A DNA stretch of 54,858 nucleotides from Chlorobiota bacterium (GTDB lineage Bacteria > Bacteroidota > Bacteroidia > Bacteroidales > JAADGE01). Of this stretch, positions 43,355-53,800 are shown piece after piece. The position numbers and the translations under genes were made by a program. The notes below the pieces were generated by a model. It had not been told where the DNA came from, ran no database searches, and was given only the letters and a program-made list of their open reading frames with translations. Every line of letters starts with the position of its first letter. The stretch's first letter is position 1. The stretch covers positions 1 through 54,858 of the forward strand of contig JAADGE010000028.1 in assembly GCA_013152535.1 (NCBI GenBank), written 5' to 3'.

Positions 43355-45916
43355 ATGGCAAAAACAAAAAGAAAATCAACGAAGTCGAAAAAAACGTCTG
43401 TTAATAAAAAAATTCAAACGAAATTGAATGATCGAAAGTTCAGAACTTGGTGGGGAATGTTTTTTATTCTTTTATCCGTTTTGTTTTTAGTCTCGTTTTC
43501 TTCATTTTTAAAAACATGGGAACAGGATCAGGATATTCTTGACTTAGGTTGGTTTGATTATATTTTCAATACTTCCGTTAATACTGAAAATACCGTAGGA
43601 AAAGTAGGTTTGTTTTTTTCAGATATATTTGTGTACCGATGGTTTGGGCTTGCATCTTATATTTTTGTCATCGTTTTTTTTGTTTTTGGTTTGAAATTAT
43701 TGCATTATTATAAAAGAAGTTTTCTGAATCTGCTTAAAAATTCTTTATTTTTAATATTGTGGTTGTCTGTAAGTATTTCTTTAATTTTCGGAAATCAAAA
43801 TCCTATTCTCGGAGGTAAGTTTGGTTACGGTATTCATATTTGGCTGAAATCATTTCTCGGAATTGTAGGCGAATCGAGTTTGATGATTGTTACGGGAATC
43901 GGTTTCTTAATGTTGACGGTTGAAGGATTTAATAGTAAATTAAAATTAATAGTTGATAAGATTATTGAAAGGGTTAATATTAAAGATTTCAGATTTACGA
44001 AATTCAATACTGAAAATGCACGTGTGAATAAAGAACAAGATACTATTTTTGAAGATGACAATAATTTTAAATCAGAAAAAAGAGAGAAAGCAGATAAAAA
44101 AAATATACACAATAGAGATGATAAATCAATAATTTTTGATTTGAATGAGGATGACGGAAAAGGGAAAATTAAAGTTACCGAAAAACGAAATTATAAACTT
44201 ACTGATGACGGAAGAGAAATTGAAAATGATTACGGATTTGAGGTTGAACATACTAAATCTGTTGATAATGAAAATATTACAGGCGATAAACCCGAAAATA
44301 TAAAAGAATATATCGAAAAAGAATTTGATAAAATTGAAGTAGGAGAGTTAGCTCTGGATGTTACTGCAAACAAGGATATTATTTCTCAAAAGATATCGGA
44401 TAAACCAAACGTTAATTATGACCCGACTTTAGATTTAGAAAATTTCACACTTCCGCCGATTGATTTATTAGAAGATCACAAAGCCGGAAATCCGGAAGTT
44501 ACAAAAGAAGAATTACTGAATAATAAAAACCGAATTGTTGAAACTCTCAAACAATATAAAATTGAGATTGTTAAAATAAAAGCAACAATCGGTCCTACAT
44601 TAACATTATATGAAATTGTTCCGGCACCCGGAGTTAGAATTTCGAAAATAAAAAATCTTGAAGATGATATAGCTTTAAGCTTGGCAGCTCACGGTATTCG
44701 TATTATTGCACCTATGCCCGGAAGAGGAACTGTCGGTATTGAAGTGCCTAATGAGAAACCGGATATTGTTTCATTTAAATCTGTAATTAAGTCAGCGGCT
44801 TTTCAAGAATCAAAAATGGAATTACCAATTGCTCTGGGCAAAACAATTTCGAATGAGTCTTTTGTTTTTGATTTGGCAAAAATGCCGCATATTCTTGTTG
44901 CCGGTGCTACCGGACAAGGTAAATCCGTGGGGCTTAATGCAATGATTGCATCATTACTTTATAAAAAACATCCCGCTCAACTTAAACTTGTTATGGTCGA
45001 TCCCAAAAAGGTTGAACTTACTATGTATGAACGTTTGGAAAATCATTATCTTGCAACCTTGCCCGATGCTGAAGAACCTATTATTACCGATAATCAAAAA
45101 GTGATACATACGGTTAACTCTTTAAACATTGAAATGGATAACCGATATCAATTGTTGAAAAAAGCCAAATGTAAAAATATAAAAGAATACAATAAGAAGT
45201 TTGTTTCAAGACAGTTAAATCCTGAAAAAGGTCATAAATATATGCCTTACATTGTGTTAGTTATTGATGAATTTGCTGATTTGATTATGACTGCAGGCAA
45301 AGAAATTGAATTACCTATTGCTCGATTGGCTCAATTAGCTCGTGCTGTAGGCATTCATTTAATTGTTGCTACGCAAAGACCTTCTACAAATATTATTACA
45401 GGTACAATTAAAGCAAATTTCCCGGCAAGAGTTGCATTCAGAGTGGCTTCAATGATTGATTCCCGAACAATTTTAGACAGTCCGGGAGCAAATCGACTTA
45501 TCGGACGAGGTGATATGCTGATAACTCAAGGCAGTGATTTAATTCGTTTGCAGTGTGCGTTTATTGATACTCCTGAATTAGAAAAAATAACCGAATACAT
45601 TGAACATCAACAATCTTACGGAATGCCTTTTCTTTTACCTGAACCGGAAACGGATGACGAAGATATTCCGGGAGCTGTGGATTTGGGACACAGAGATGAG
45701 CTGTTTGAAGATGCCGCAAGAATAATTGTGATGAATCAACAAGGATCAACTTCTTTGGTTCAAAGAAAATTATCTATCGGATATAATCGTGCAGGAAGAA
45801 TTATTGATCAATTGGAAGCTGCAGGAATTGTGGGACCTTCAAAAGGAAGCAAAGTACGTGATGTATTTATTACTGATGAATATTCTCTTAAGGATTTGTT
45901 AAACTCATTGCCTTAA
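43355..45916 (+). CDS. ftsK: DNA translocase FtsK/SpoIIIE
   Basis: Septal motor that pumps chromosome ends and activates XerCD at dif. 853 residues: four N-terminal membrane helices (about 30-195), a charged linker (about 200-360), the alpha/beta motor with Walker A HILVAGATGQGKSVGLN near residue 515, VMVDPKKVELTMYE, Walker B YIVLVIDEFADLIM, RLAQLARAVGIHLIVATQRP and FRVASMIDSRTILD, and the C-terminal winged-helix gamma domain (about 785-853; LVQRKLSIGYNRAGRIIDQL) that reads KOPS sites. Full length. lolA follows, a common order in Bacteroidota. Confidence 0.97.
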   Translation: MAKTKRKSTKSKKTSVNKKIQTKLNDRKFRTWWGMFFILLSVLFLVSFSSFLKTWEQDQDILDLGWFDYIFNTSVNTENTVGKVGLFFSDIFVYRWFGLASYIFVIVFFVFGLKLLHYYKRSFLNLLKNSLFLILWLSVSISLIFGNQNPILGGKFGYGIHIWLKSFLGIVGESSLMIVTGIGFLMLTVEGFNSKLKLIVDKIIERVNIKDFRFTKFNTENARVNKEQDTIFEDDNNFKSEKREKADKKNIHNRDDKSIIFDLNEDDGKGKIKVTEKRNYKLTDDGREIENDYGFEVEHTKSVDNENITGDKPENIKEYIEKEFDKIEVGELALDVTANKDIISQKISDKPNVNYDPTLDLENFTLPPIDLLEDHKAGNPEVTKEELLNNKNRIVETLKQYKIEIVKIKATIGPTLTLYEIVPAPGVRISKIKNLEDDIALSLAAHGIRIIAPMPGRGTVGIEVPNEKPDIVSFKSVIKSAAFQESKMELPIALGKTISNESFVFDLAKMPHILVAGATGQGKSVGLNAMIASLLYKKHPAQLKLVMVDPKKVELTMYERLENHYLATLPDAEEPIITDNQKVIHTVNSLNIEMDNRYQLLKKAKCKNIKEYNKKFVSRQLNPEKGHKYMPYIVLVIDEFADLIMTAGKEIELPIARLAQLARAVGIHLIVATQRPSTNIITGTIKANFPARVAFRVASMIDSRTILDSPGANRLIGRGDMLITQGSDLIRLQCAFIDTPELEKITEYIEHQQSYGMPFLLPEPETDDEDIPGAVDLGHRDELFEDAARIIVMNQQGSTSLVQRKLSIGYNRAGRIIDQLEAAGIVGPSKGSKVRDVFITDEYSLKDLLNSLP

Positions 45917-45990
45917 AAGTACCGGATTATAATTTTTCCCGTTTTAAATGTCGGTATGCTTTTTGTTCTGTTTTATTAAAGCTCTGAACT

Positions 45991-46656
45991 ATGAAAAAAC
46001 TACATTTATTAATACTTATCTTTCTCTTATCTTTTGCTTTTGTTTCGGCACAAGTTGAACTGACGAAAGATCCGGCAGCTAAAAAAATATTGGATGCTGT
46101 TTCAAAAAAAGTTTCTCACAATAATGGGATTCGAATTAAATTTACATATACTACCGATAACCGACAAACTGATTTCCACGACACTCAAAAAGCTTATGTT
46201 TTTTTGAAAGGTCAAAAATTTAAAGTGATAATTCCAAAAATTGAAATTATATCAAACGGTTTAACCGTATGGACATATATGAAAGAAGATAATGAGGTAA
46301 CAATTTCTGATACAGATACTTCTGATGTTTCAATTTTTAATCCCGCAAAACTGTTTACGGCATATAAGCAAGGATTTAAATATTTATTAATCGGGGAAGA
46401 AACAATTGAAAATGTAAAATATTATGTAATTGATTTATATCCCGAAGATAGTGAAAACAGTCCGTATTCAATTATCAGAATTAAAATTAATAAGAACACA
46501 AAAGAGATATATTCAATAAAAACATCGGGCAAATCCGGGGTTGATTACACTTTTAAAGTATTAGAATATAAAGCGGACATAAAAATGCCGCAAAATTTGT
46601 TTGTTTTTGATAAATCAAAATACCCGTCAGATATTGAAGTTACGGATATGAGATAA
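45991..46656 (+). CDS. lolA: Outer-membrane lipoprotein carrier LolA-like protein
   Basis: Periplasmic chaperone that shuttles lipoproteins to the outer membrane. The signal peptide MKKLHLLILIFLLSFAFVSA is followed by the LolA half-barrel: KKILDAVSKKVSHNNGIRIK, DTQKAYVFLKGQKFKVIIPK, EIISNGLTVWTYMKEDNEVT and a C-terminal YTFKVLEYKADIKMPQNLFVFD. 221 residues, normal size. It lies 74 bases after ftsK in the same direction. Confidence 0.88.
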   Translation: MKKLHLLILIFLLSFAFVSAQVELTKDPAAKKILDAVSKKVSHNNGIRIKFTYTTDNRQTDFHDTQKAYVFLKGQKFKVIIPKIEIISNGLTVWTYMKEDNEVTISDTDTSDVSIFNPAKLFTAYKQGFKYLLIGEETIENVKYYVIDLYPEDSENSPYSIIRIKINKNTKEIYSIKTSGKSGVDYTFKVLEYKADIKMPQNLFVFDKSKYPSDIEVTDMR

Positions 46657-46719
46657 AAAGATTTTGGAATTTTAATATTTAATTTTATATTTACATGTTA
46701 AAATAAGTTTTATAATCAA

Positions 46720-47106
46720 ATGAGCAGAGGTAAAATTCTTATAGTAGAGGACGACAGTATGTTATGTACTGTTTTTGAAATGTTTCTTGAAGAATTAGGT
46801 TATGAACATTGCGGTACGGTAGCATCAGGTGAAGATGCTTTAATTTATCTTGAAAATAAAATGCCGGATTTAATTTTGATGGATATTCATTTAAAGGGTT
46901 CTGTTGACGGTATTGAAACAGCAAAACAAGTTCTGGAAAAATATAACATTCCTATTATTTATATTTCAGGTGACAATGATGTTACGACAGTTAAAGGATC
47001 GGTATTAAGAAATACATACGGTTATATGACAAAACCGGTATATAAAAACAGTTTAGAATTAAATATTGAATTTGCCCTTCAAAAACACAAACTTCTTAAC
47101 AGCTAA
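46720..47106 (+). CDS. Single-domain response regulator (CheY-like)
   Basis: Receiver domain only (128 residues): acidic pair in ILIVEDDSM (Asp11/Asp12), phospho-acceptor Asp55 in DLILMDIHLKG, the Ser/Thr in IIYISGDND, and Lys in YGYMTKPVYK. No DNA-binding or enzymatic output. The GSVDGIETA form is common in receivers that pair with hybrid kinases. Its cognate kinase is not in the window. A terminator follows. Confidence 0.93.
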   Translation: MSRGKILIVEDDSMLCTVFEMFLEELGYEHCGTVASGEDALIYLENKMPDLILMDIHLKGSVDGIETAKQVLEKYNIPIIYISGDNDVTTVKGSVLRNTYGYMTKPVYKNSLELNIEFALQKHKLLNS

Positions 47107-47140
47107 ATGTTTAATTTGAGTATATGTAAATGAATTTTTG

Positions 47141-47166
47141 CCCCTTAATTATTAAGGGGTATTTTT
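47141..47166 (+). terminator. Terminator of the response regulator gene
   Basis: CCCCTTAATTATTAAGGGG followed by TATTTTTAT. Confidence 0.8.
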
Positions 47167-47188
47167 ATAAAAAATAAATAATTTCGTT

Positions 47189-48373
47189 ATGAGACGTATA
47201 TCTGCCGAATATATTTTTACCGGAAAAGAAATTCTGAAAAGAGGGATTATAGACCTTAATGAAAAGGGAGAAATTACAAAAGTAACAGATACCGGAGGTA
47301 AAATTTCGGAACGGCAATCTTTAGAATTTTATAACGGTGTAATTGTTCCCGGTTTTATCAATACACATTGTCATCTTGAGCTGTCGCATATGAAAGGGAT
47401 GATTGATAATAAAACAGTAAAAGGTTTACCCGGTTTTATTGATGAAATAATCTCAAAACGAAATTTCCCCGAAAACTTGCAAGAGCAAATACAAAAAGCC
47501 GACAAAGAAATGCAAATGAAAGGAATTGTTGCTGTCGGGGATATCTCTAATACCGGTGACAGCTTTACTATTAAGAAAAACAGTTCAATTTATTACCAAA
47601 CATTTATTGAAGCATTTACTGTAAACACCGAAAAGGTTAATGAAACATTTGAACAATCCGAAAGAAATTTTCATAAGTTAAAGCAAATGAATTTATCGTG
47701 CAGCATTGTTCCTCATGCGGCTTATACTGTTCCGGATAAATTATATAAAATGATTTCCGGTTTTAAAAATGAGAAATATAAAATTATTTCAGTCCATAAT
47801 CAGGAAACACCGAGTGAAGATGATTTAGTAAAGAATAAAACCGGAGCTTTGGCTGAAGTTCTGAAAAAAAAAGGATTTAATTTAAAAGATTTTTCATATC
47901 CGGGTAATTCTGCATTAGAAACTAATTTATATTATCTGAATCAAAAAGATAATATTTTGTTAATACATAATACGTTCAGCAAAAAAACGGATATTGAGTT
48001 TGCCGAGCAATTTTCCGAAAATATTTATTGGGTATTTTGTCCGCTTTCAAATTTATATATTGAACAAACATTACCTAATATACCTTTGTTTTTCAAAAAA
48101 GGAGTTAAAACTTGCATCGGTACAGACAGTTATGCTTCAAATACGGAGCTTTCAATTTTGAGTGAATTAAAAGCAATTGTAAAAAACTATCCTGAAATAC
48201 CGTTTGAACAATTAGTGAAATCTGCAACTGTAAACGGTGCAAAAGCACTGAAAATCGATAATAAATTCGGAAGTATTGAACCGGGAAAAATACCGGGGAT
48301 TAATCTTATCTCTAAATTTGATTATAATAAAATGACATTAAGCCCCGACAGTTCGATAAAAGTTTTGGCATAA
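47189..48373 (+). CDS. Amidohydrolase-superfamily metal-dependent hydrolase
   Basis: Deaminase/hydrolase of the chlorohydrolase-SsnA type, 394 residues. Metal and catalytic motifs: VIVPGFINTHCHLELSHMKG (HxH), CSIVPHAAYTVPD (His), IISVHNQETPSEDD (His/Glu), ILLIHNTFSKK, and CIGTDSYASNTELSILSELK with the catalytic Asp. The HCHLELSHMKG form and small size are similar to aminofutalosine/menaquinone-pathway and 5'-adenosine deaminases, but the substrate is not readable. Flanking genes give no pathway clue. Confidence 0.85.
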   Translation: MRRISAEYIFTGKEILKRGIIDLNEKGEITKVTDTGGKISERQSLEFYNGVIVPGFINTHCHLELSHMKGMIDNKTVKGLPGFIDEIISKRNFPENLQEQIQKADKEMQMKGIVAVGDISNTGDSFTIKKNSSIYYQTFIEAFTVNTEKVNETFEQSERNFHKLKQMNLSCSIVPHAAYTVPDKLYKMISGFKNEKYKIISVHNQETPSEDDLVKNKTGALAEVLKKKGFNLKDFSYPGNSALETNLYYLNQKDNILLIHNTFSKKTDIEFAEQFSENIYWVFCPLSNLYIEQTLPNIPLFFKKGVKTCIGTDSYASNTELSILSELKAIVKNYPEIPFEQLVKSATVNGAKALKIDNKFGSIEPGKIPGINLISKFDYNKMTLSPDSSIKVLA

Positions 48374-48408
48374 AAAAAACCTTCAGGATTGCCTGAAGGT
48401 TTTTTTAT
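48372..48408. terminator. Bidirectional terminator after the amidohydrolase
   Basis: AAACCTTCAGG-ATTG-CCTGAAGGTTT with A-run before and TTTTTT after, between convergent genes. Confidence 0.85.
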
Positions 48409-48422
48409 AAATTTATCTGAGA

Positions 48423-49202
48423 TTATTTTCCTCCCAATAAATATCCTACGGATAATCCGAAATAAATATTTTTTTGAGAAGCATCACCTGTAATTGCAAC
48501 AGTATTATCATCTTTAGTTGCATAATTAGTTGCACTGTAATATGTGCTGCCTGTATTGATGAAATTTAATAAACCCATTCCGGCATTTAATTCAACAAAT
48601 ACACCTGAGAAATTTGCTCCGAAACCTAAGTTAAGACCAACATCCATTTTATTAATAAGGTCACCTGTTCCGCCTGCATTATTAGTGTCAGAATATGCTT
48701 CTGCGGGGTTGTATGTTTTCGGGTCGCTGAAAAGATCAACCGTTCCGGTACCTGCAACCGGATAACCTACAGAAGAAGTCCCTTCCCATGTTCCTTTTTG
48801 AGAAGCACTGAGAGCATAAGCAAAATAAGGACCAACAAAGGCATAAACCGGACCGAAACTAAATTTCGGAGATATTCCGATTTGTAAATAATTAATGTTT
48901 TGATTGTAGCTGTATTCCATACCTAAAGCTCTGTACGGCCAGTTAGCATCTGTTTCGTCTTTTGAGTCATAATCAGAACCTAATTGGTTAAAAGTAACAT
49001 CTGCTCTTAAACTCATCATGTCGTTTACGGGATATTCACCAAGTAAGCCGAAATTAAATCCGGTACTCATTTTTGATCCGTCGGGACTGTAAAAATTAAT
49101 TAAATAACCGGACATATTATATCCTGCTTTAACACCGAATTTTTGTGCATTCATAGTAAATGCAAACAAAATTGCTGCTGATAATACCAATAATTTTTTC
49201 AT
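48423..49202 (-). CDS. PorT-like outer-membrane beta-barrel protein 1
   Basis: 259 residues with a signal peptide (MKKLLVLSAAILFAFTMNAQ) then KFGVKAGYNMSGYLINFYSP, the start pattern of the PorT/outer-membrane beta-barrel family. Strands such as NINYLQIGISPKFSFG, VYAFVGPYFAYALSA, and MDVGLNLGFGANFSGVFVEL follow and it ends IYFGLSVGYLLGGK. The loop of residues about 130-180 is Gly/Thr-rich. First of three tandem barrels on the minus strand sharing the QKFGxKxGxNxSG start, probably paralogues. Confidence 0.82.
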   Translation of the reverse strand: MKKLLVLSAAILFAFTMNAQKFGVKAGYNMSGYLINFYSPDGSKMSTGFNFGLLGEYPVNDMMSLRADVTFNQLGSDYDSKDETDANWPYRALGMEYSYNQNINYLQIGISPKFSFGPVYAFVGPYFAYALSASQKGTWEGTSSVGYPVAGTGTVDLFSDPKTYNPAEAYSDTNNAGGTGDLINKMDVGLNLGFGANFSGVFVELNAGMGLLNFINTGSTYYSATNYATKDDNTVAITGDASQKNIYFGLSVGYLLGGK

Positions 49203-49300
49203 AATTGTATATTTTAATTAAACATTAATAAATTCAAAGTTAAAAATAAAAAGTTAATATCAAAAAATTTCAATACTTTATGAATATAAAAAAACAAAGA

Positions 49301-49990
49301 TTATTTTCCGAATAACATACCTACCGAAAGACTTATGTTGTAGTTTTTTGTAAATTCATCAGCCGGAATACCGTTGTAATTTTCGATATTTGTCAGCCCG
49401 ACACCATATCTTGCTTCTGCAAAAAACATTAATAATTTTACTCCCAAGCCAAGGTTTAAACCCATATCCGTATGACTGAACGTAATGTTATCGCCGTTAA
49501 ACTCTCCGTCTTTAAAAACATCATTTGACGGAACTTGTCCGTAATTTGCATATTGATCTTCTGCAAGTTTTTGTCCGTCAACAGTTATGCTTGCAATATC
49601 TTTTCCGCTGACGGCATAGGCAAAATACGGACCTGCGGTAATGTAAGCCGGACCGAGTTTTAATTTGAGTAATAAGGGAATTTCAATATAGTTCATTGTT
49701 AGTGAGGTGTTTATAACGGCATCTGTCCCGTTCACATTCACATCACTTTCAACAGTATATCCTTTTTGTGAAAATAAGGCTTCTGCTCTTATGCCGATAC
49801 GTTTGACAGGGTTAAATTCAAAAACAAGTCCTCCGTTTAATCCTTTTGCTAAAGCAGCTGTTTGATAATCTGCAAGCACGGTGCTTGAATTAACACCGGA
49901 TAAGTTTAATCCTATTTTAAAACCGAATTTTTGTGCTTGCATTGATAAAACAAAGAAAATGCTTACTGATAATAATATGAATTTTTTCAT
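49301..49990 (-). CDS. PorT-like outer-membrane beta-barrel protein 2
   Basis: 229 residues. Signal MKKFILLSVSIFFVLSMQAQ, then KFGFKIGLNLSGVNSSTVLA, IEIPLLLKLKLGPAYITAGP, YFAYAVSGKD, and SHTDMGLNLGLGVKLLMFFA, ending NISLSVGMLFGK. The alignable motifs with the neighbouring barrel (AGPYFAYA, DMGLNLGLG) show recent duplication. Function is unknown; related to T9SS PorT only by fold. Confidence 0.82.
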   Translation of the reverse strand: MKKFILLSVSIFFVLSMQAQKFGFKIGLNLSGVNSSTVLADYQTAALAKGLNGGLVFEFNPVKRIGIRAEALFSQKGYTVESDVNVNGTDAVINTSLTMNYIEIPLLLKLKLGPAYITAGPYFAYAVSGKDIASITVDGQKLAEDQYANYGQVPSNDVFKDGEFNGDNITFSHTDMGLNLGLGVKLLMFFAEARYGVGLTNIENYNGIPADEFTKNYNISLSVGMLFGK

Positions 49991-50043
49991 GTTTTTTGTA
50001 TTTAGGAATTAATAGTTATCAAATATACGAAAATTCAGAAGAT

Positions 50044-50682
50044 TTATTTTAAAATTATATAATTAATTCCGAAAGAAAATATTCTGTTTGTTAAAGCATC
50101 GGCATTTAATTCGGAACTGCCGGTCATACTGCGGGTGTATCTGAGAAAAAAATCAAGATTATTGATGTTGTATATAATTCCGGTAAAAATTCCTGCATCA
50201 ATTCGGCTGTAGGTATAATCCGGATTATGAAAATCCACTTTTACGGAAGTAATTTCACCGGTATAATAATCTTTGCGTTTATATTTTCCGTCAGTCCAAA
50301 AAGCACTGTAAGCTCCGATATATATATTAAAATATGAATGTTTGGTTTTCATTATTGAATATTGTCCCGAAATCGGTATTTCGATATAATTCATGGTGTT
50401 GTATGTTGTTGCAAAAGGAATTTGTTCAGTTTTTAACCCTTTTTGAGAATATAAGATTTCTGCCTGAACAGAAAGAATTTTATTAAAAAATTGCTGAAAT
50501 ACAAAACCTGTTATAATTCCCGGTTTCAGCTTTCGTATCGGTTTTACCAAATTATCATTCGTTTTATTTAAGTAAACGGATTTTGATAAGTTCATTCCGG
50601 CTTTTATTTTAAAGAATGTTTGTGAGAAACTGAAACAAGATACAAAAAGCATACTTATTGTAAAAGTTAAATATTTTGTCAT
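50044..50682 (-). CDS. PorT-like outer-membrane beta-barrel protein 3
   Basis: 212 residues. Signal MTKYLTFTISMLFVSCFSFS, then QTFFKIKAGMNLSKSVYLNK, VQAEILYSQKGLKTEQIPF, MNYIEIPISGQYSIMKTKHS, and DFFLRYTRSMTGSS, ending FSFGINYIILK. It is the most diverged of the three tandem barrels. The Cys in the signal (FVSCFSFSQ) could be read as a lipobox, but Sec cleavage before Gln fits the paralogues better. Confidence 0.78.
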   Translation of the reverse strand: MTKYLTFTISMLFVSCFSFSQTFFKIKAGMNLSKSVYLNKTNDNLVKPIRKLKPGIITGFVFQQFFNKILSVQAEILYSQKGLKTEQIPFATTYNTMNYIEIPISGQYSIMKTKHSYFNIYIGAYSAFWTDGKYKRKDYYTGEITSVKVDFHNPDYTYSRIDAGIFTGIIYNINNLDFFLRYTRSMTGSSELNADALTNRIFSFGINYIILK

Positions 50683-50750
50683 ATTATTTAATTACTATTG
50701 GTTTTTATTAAACAGTATTCAAAAATAATGATATTTTACTAACCGGAATA

Positions 50751-50785
50751 AAAAAATCCCGACAATTAATGCCGAGATTTTTTAT
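50751..50785 (-). terminator. Terminator of nifJ
   Basis: On the minus strand AAATCTCGGC and GTCGGGATTTTTTT form a stem with one mismatch around ATTAAT. It starts 20 bases after the nifJ stop. Confidence 0.7.
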
Positions 50786-50805
50786 AATAAATTAAAATAT
50801 TAATA

Positions 50806-53800
50806 TTAGTATTCCATTTCAGCCAAACGTTTGTAATAATTGAAACGCCATTTTGCATTTTTCTCCGCAGCATCAAATAATTCATCGGCATGGTCGGGGA
50901 ATAATTTATACAATGAATTAAATCTGACTTCTCCGAGTAAAAATTCTTTAAATAATTCATATTTCGGAGATTTAGAATCTAATGTAAACGGATTTTTACC
51001 TTCTGCTTCCAATTGCGGATTAAAACGGTATAAATTCCAATATCCCGATTCTACAGCCAGTTTTTCTTCTTCTTGAACTTTATCCATCCCGGCTCTTAAA
51101 CCGTGAGCGATACAAGGAGAATAAGCAATGATTAATGAAGGTCCGGGATATGCTTCAGCTTCTTTAATTGCCTTAAAAGTTTGAGATTGGCTTGCACCCA
51201 TCGAAATTTGAGCAACATAGATATAACCGTAAGTCATTGAAATGGCTCCGAGGTCTTTTTTGCGAATTTTTTTACCCGAAGCAGCAAATTTTGCAATCGC
51301 TGCAGTAGGTGTTGCTTTCGATGATTGACCTCCCGTGTTTGAATAAACTTCTGTATCTAAAACTAAAACATTTACGTTCTCACCGGATGCTAATACGTGA
51401 TCAAGACCTCCGTAACCAATGTCGTATGCCCATCCGTCACCGCCGATAATCCACATGGATTGATTGACGAGGTATTTTTTTAAACCGAGAATGTCTTTTA
51501 CACAATCACATTTTTCTTTTTCTAAAGCTTCAATAACTTTCGGAGCAACGGTTTTAGATTCCTGTGATTTGTCTTTTACCGAAATCCATTCTTCAAATGC
51601 AGCTTTCGTTTCGGGTGCAATACCTTTTTCAATAGCGGCATTCATCATATTGGTAATAATTTCTCTTTGTTTTTTATTGGCAAGAGCTATTCCAAAACCG
51701 AACTCGGCATTGTCTTCAAACAATGAATTTGCCCATGCAGGACCTTCTCCTATGTTATTCGTAGTATAAGGTGTTGCAGGTGCAGAAGCTCCGTAAATTG
51801 ATGAGCATCCCGTGGCATTTGCAATAGTCATAGAATCACCGTAAAGTTGAGTTACTAACTTTATATAAGGAGTTTCTCCGCAACCGGCACAAGCTCCTGA
51901 GAATTCAAACAGGGGTTGAGCAAATTGTGAATTTTTTATTGTTTTTTCTTTTTCAACAATCGTGTCTTTGTATCCTACTTTATGATGCAGATAATTCCAT
52001 TTAATATCTTCTGCACGTTGTTCATCGTCAAGAGCAACCATAACCAAAGATTTTTCTTTTGAAGGACAAACATCAACGCAAGAACCGCAACCGGTACAAT
52101 CAAGTGTACTTACTTGAATTCTGTAATTATATTCTTTTGTTTTTCCGATACCTTTAATAAAGTTTGTTCCTTCCGGAGCATTTTTTACTTCTTCGTCATC
52201 AGCGAGGAACGGACGGATACAAGCATGCGGACAAACATAAGCACATTGGTTACATTGGATACAGTTTTCTGCAATCCATTTCGGAACTTCTGTTGCAACA
52301 CCTCGTTTTTCATATTGTGCTGTTCCTGCGGGCATTGTTCCGTCTTCAATACCTTTAAAAACACTTACGGGAAGTTCATCGCCTTTCAGTGCATTTATCG
52401 GATCCATAATATTTTTAATGTAATCAGGAACATCGTCGCCTCTTTCAATTCCGTATTTTGCTTCTCCTTTCAAAGATTTCCATTCCGAAGGAACTTCAAT
52501 TTTTGTAATTGCATTGCCGCCTTGGTCAACAGCTTCGTAATTCATATTTACGATTTTATCGCCTTTTTTGCCGTATGTTTTTTTAATGGCAGTTTTCATT
52601 TGTTCAACGGCGAAATCGAAAGGTATTACTTCCGAAACTTTAAAGAATGCTGATTGCATAATCGTATTTGTTCTGTTTCCCAATCCGATTTCGTGTGCAA
52701 TTTTTGTAGCATTAATAATATAAAAATTAATATTCTTTTCTGCTAATACCTTTTTATAACTATCAGGTAGTCTGTCTTTTGTGTCTTCAACACTCCAAGT
52801 ACTGTTTAATAAGAACGAACCGCCTTCTTTTATACCTTCAAGCATATCATATTTATGCAAATAAGCCGGATTTGAGCAAGCTACAAAATCAGGTTGTTTT
52901 ACAAGATAAGTTGAACGAATAATATTGTCTCCGAAACGCAGATGCGAAATTGTGATACCGCCTGATTTTTTTGAATCATAGGCAAAATATCCCTGTACAT
53001 ATTTATCGGTAGAATCTCCTATAATTTTAATAGAATTTTTATTTGCACCGACAGTTCCGTCAGCACCTAATCCGTAGAATTTTCCTTCAAATGTTCCTTT
53101 ATGTACTGTACTGATTTCAGGTAAAATAGGAAGGTTTGAGAATTTAATATCATCAACAATCCCCACTGTAAATTGATTTTTAGGCTCATTTCTTTCCATA
53201 TTTTCATAAACGGAAATCATCATTGCCGGAGTTGTATCTTTGGAACTTAAACCGTAACGTCCGCCTACAATTTCAGGGGCATTTTTATCATCTTTAAATA
53301 ATTCAACAACATCAAGATAAAGAGGCTCTCCGTTTGCACCGGGTTCTTTTGTTCTGTCGAGAACAGTAATTTTTTTAACTGATTCAGGTAATGCATTCAT
53401 AAAGTATTTAGCTGAGAATGGTCTGTATAAATGAACAACCATAATTCCGACTTTTTTACCTTGTGCATTCAAATGCTCAACAACTTCTTTTATTGTTTGA
53501 GTTACCGAACCCATTGCAATAATAATATGTTCTGCATCCTCAGCTCCGAAATAATTAAAAGGAGCATAAGGTCTTCCTGTAATACGTGTAATTTCTTTCA
53601 TATAATCGGCTACGACATCGGCAATCGGGTCGTAAAAAATACTTGATGCTTCACGTGCCTGGAAGAAAATGTCAGGATTTTGAGCAGATCCTCTTGTTAC
53701 GGGGGCAGTTGAGGTTAAAGCATTATCCCTGAATTTTTGCAGAGCTTCCGTATCTATTAATTTTCTTAATTCATCTTCATTAGGAAGTTCAACTTTTGAA

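Noticed and set aside
52114-52653. Rightward 179-codon frame inside nifJ
   Set aside because: It is antisense to the ferredoxin and linker region of a clearly real gene and rich in Cys/Phe, as expected for a shadow frame.
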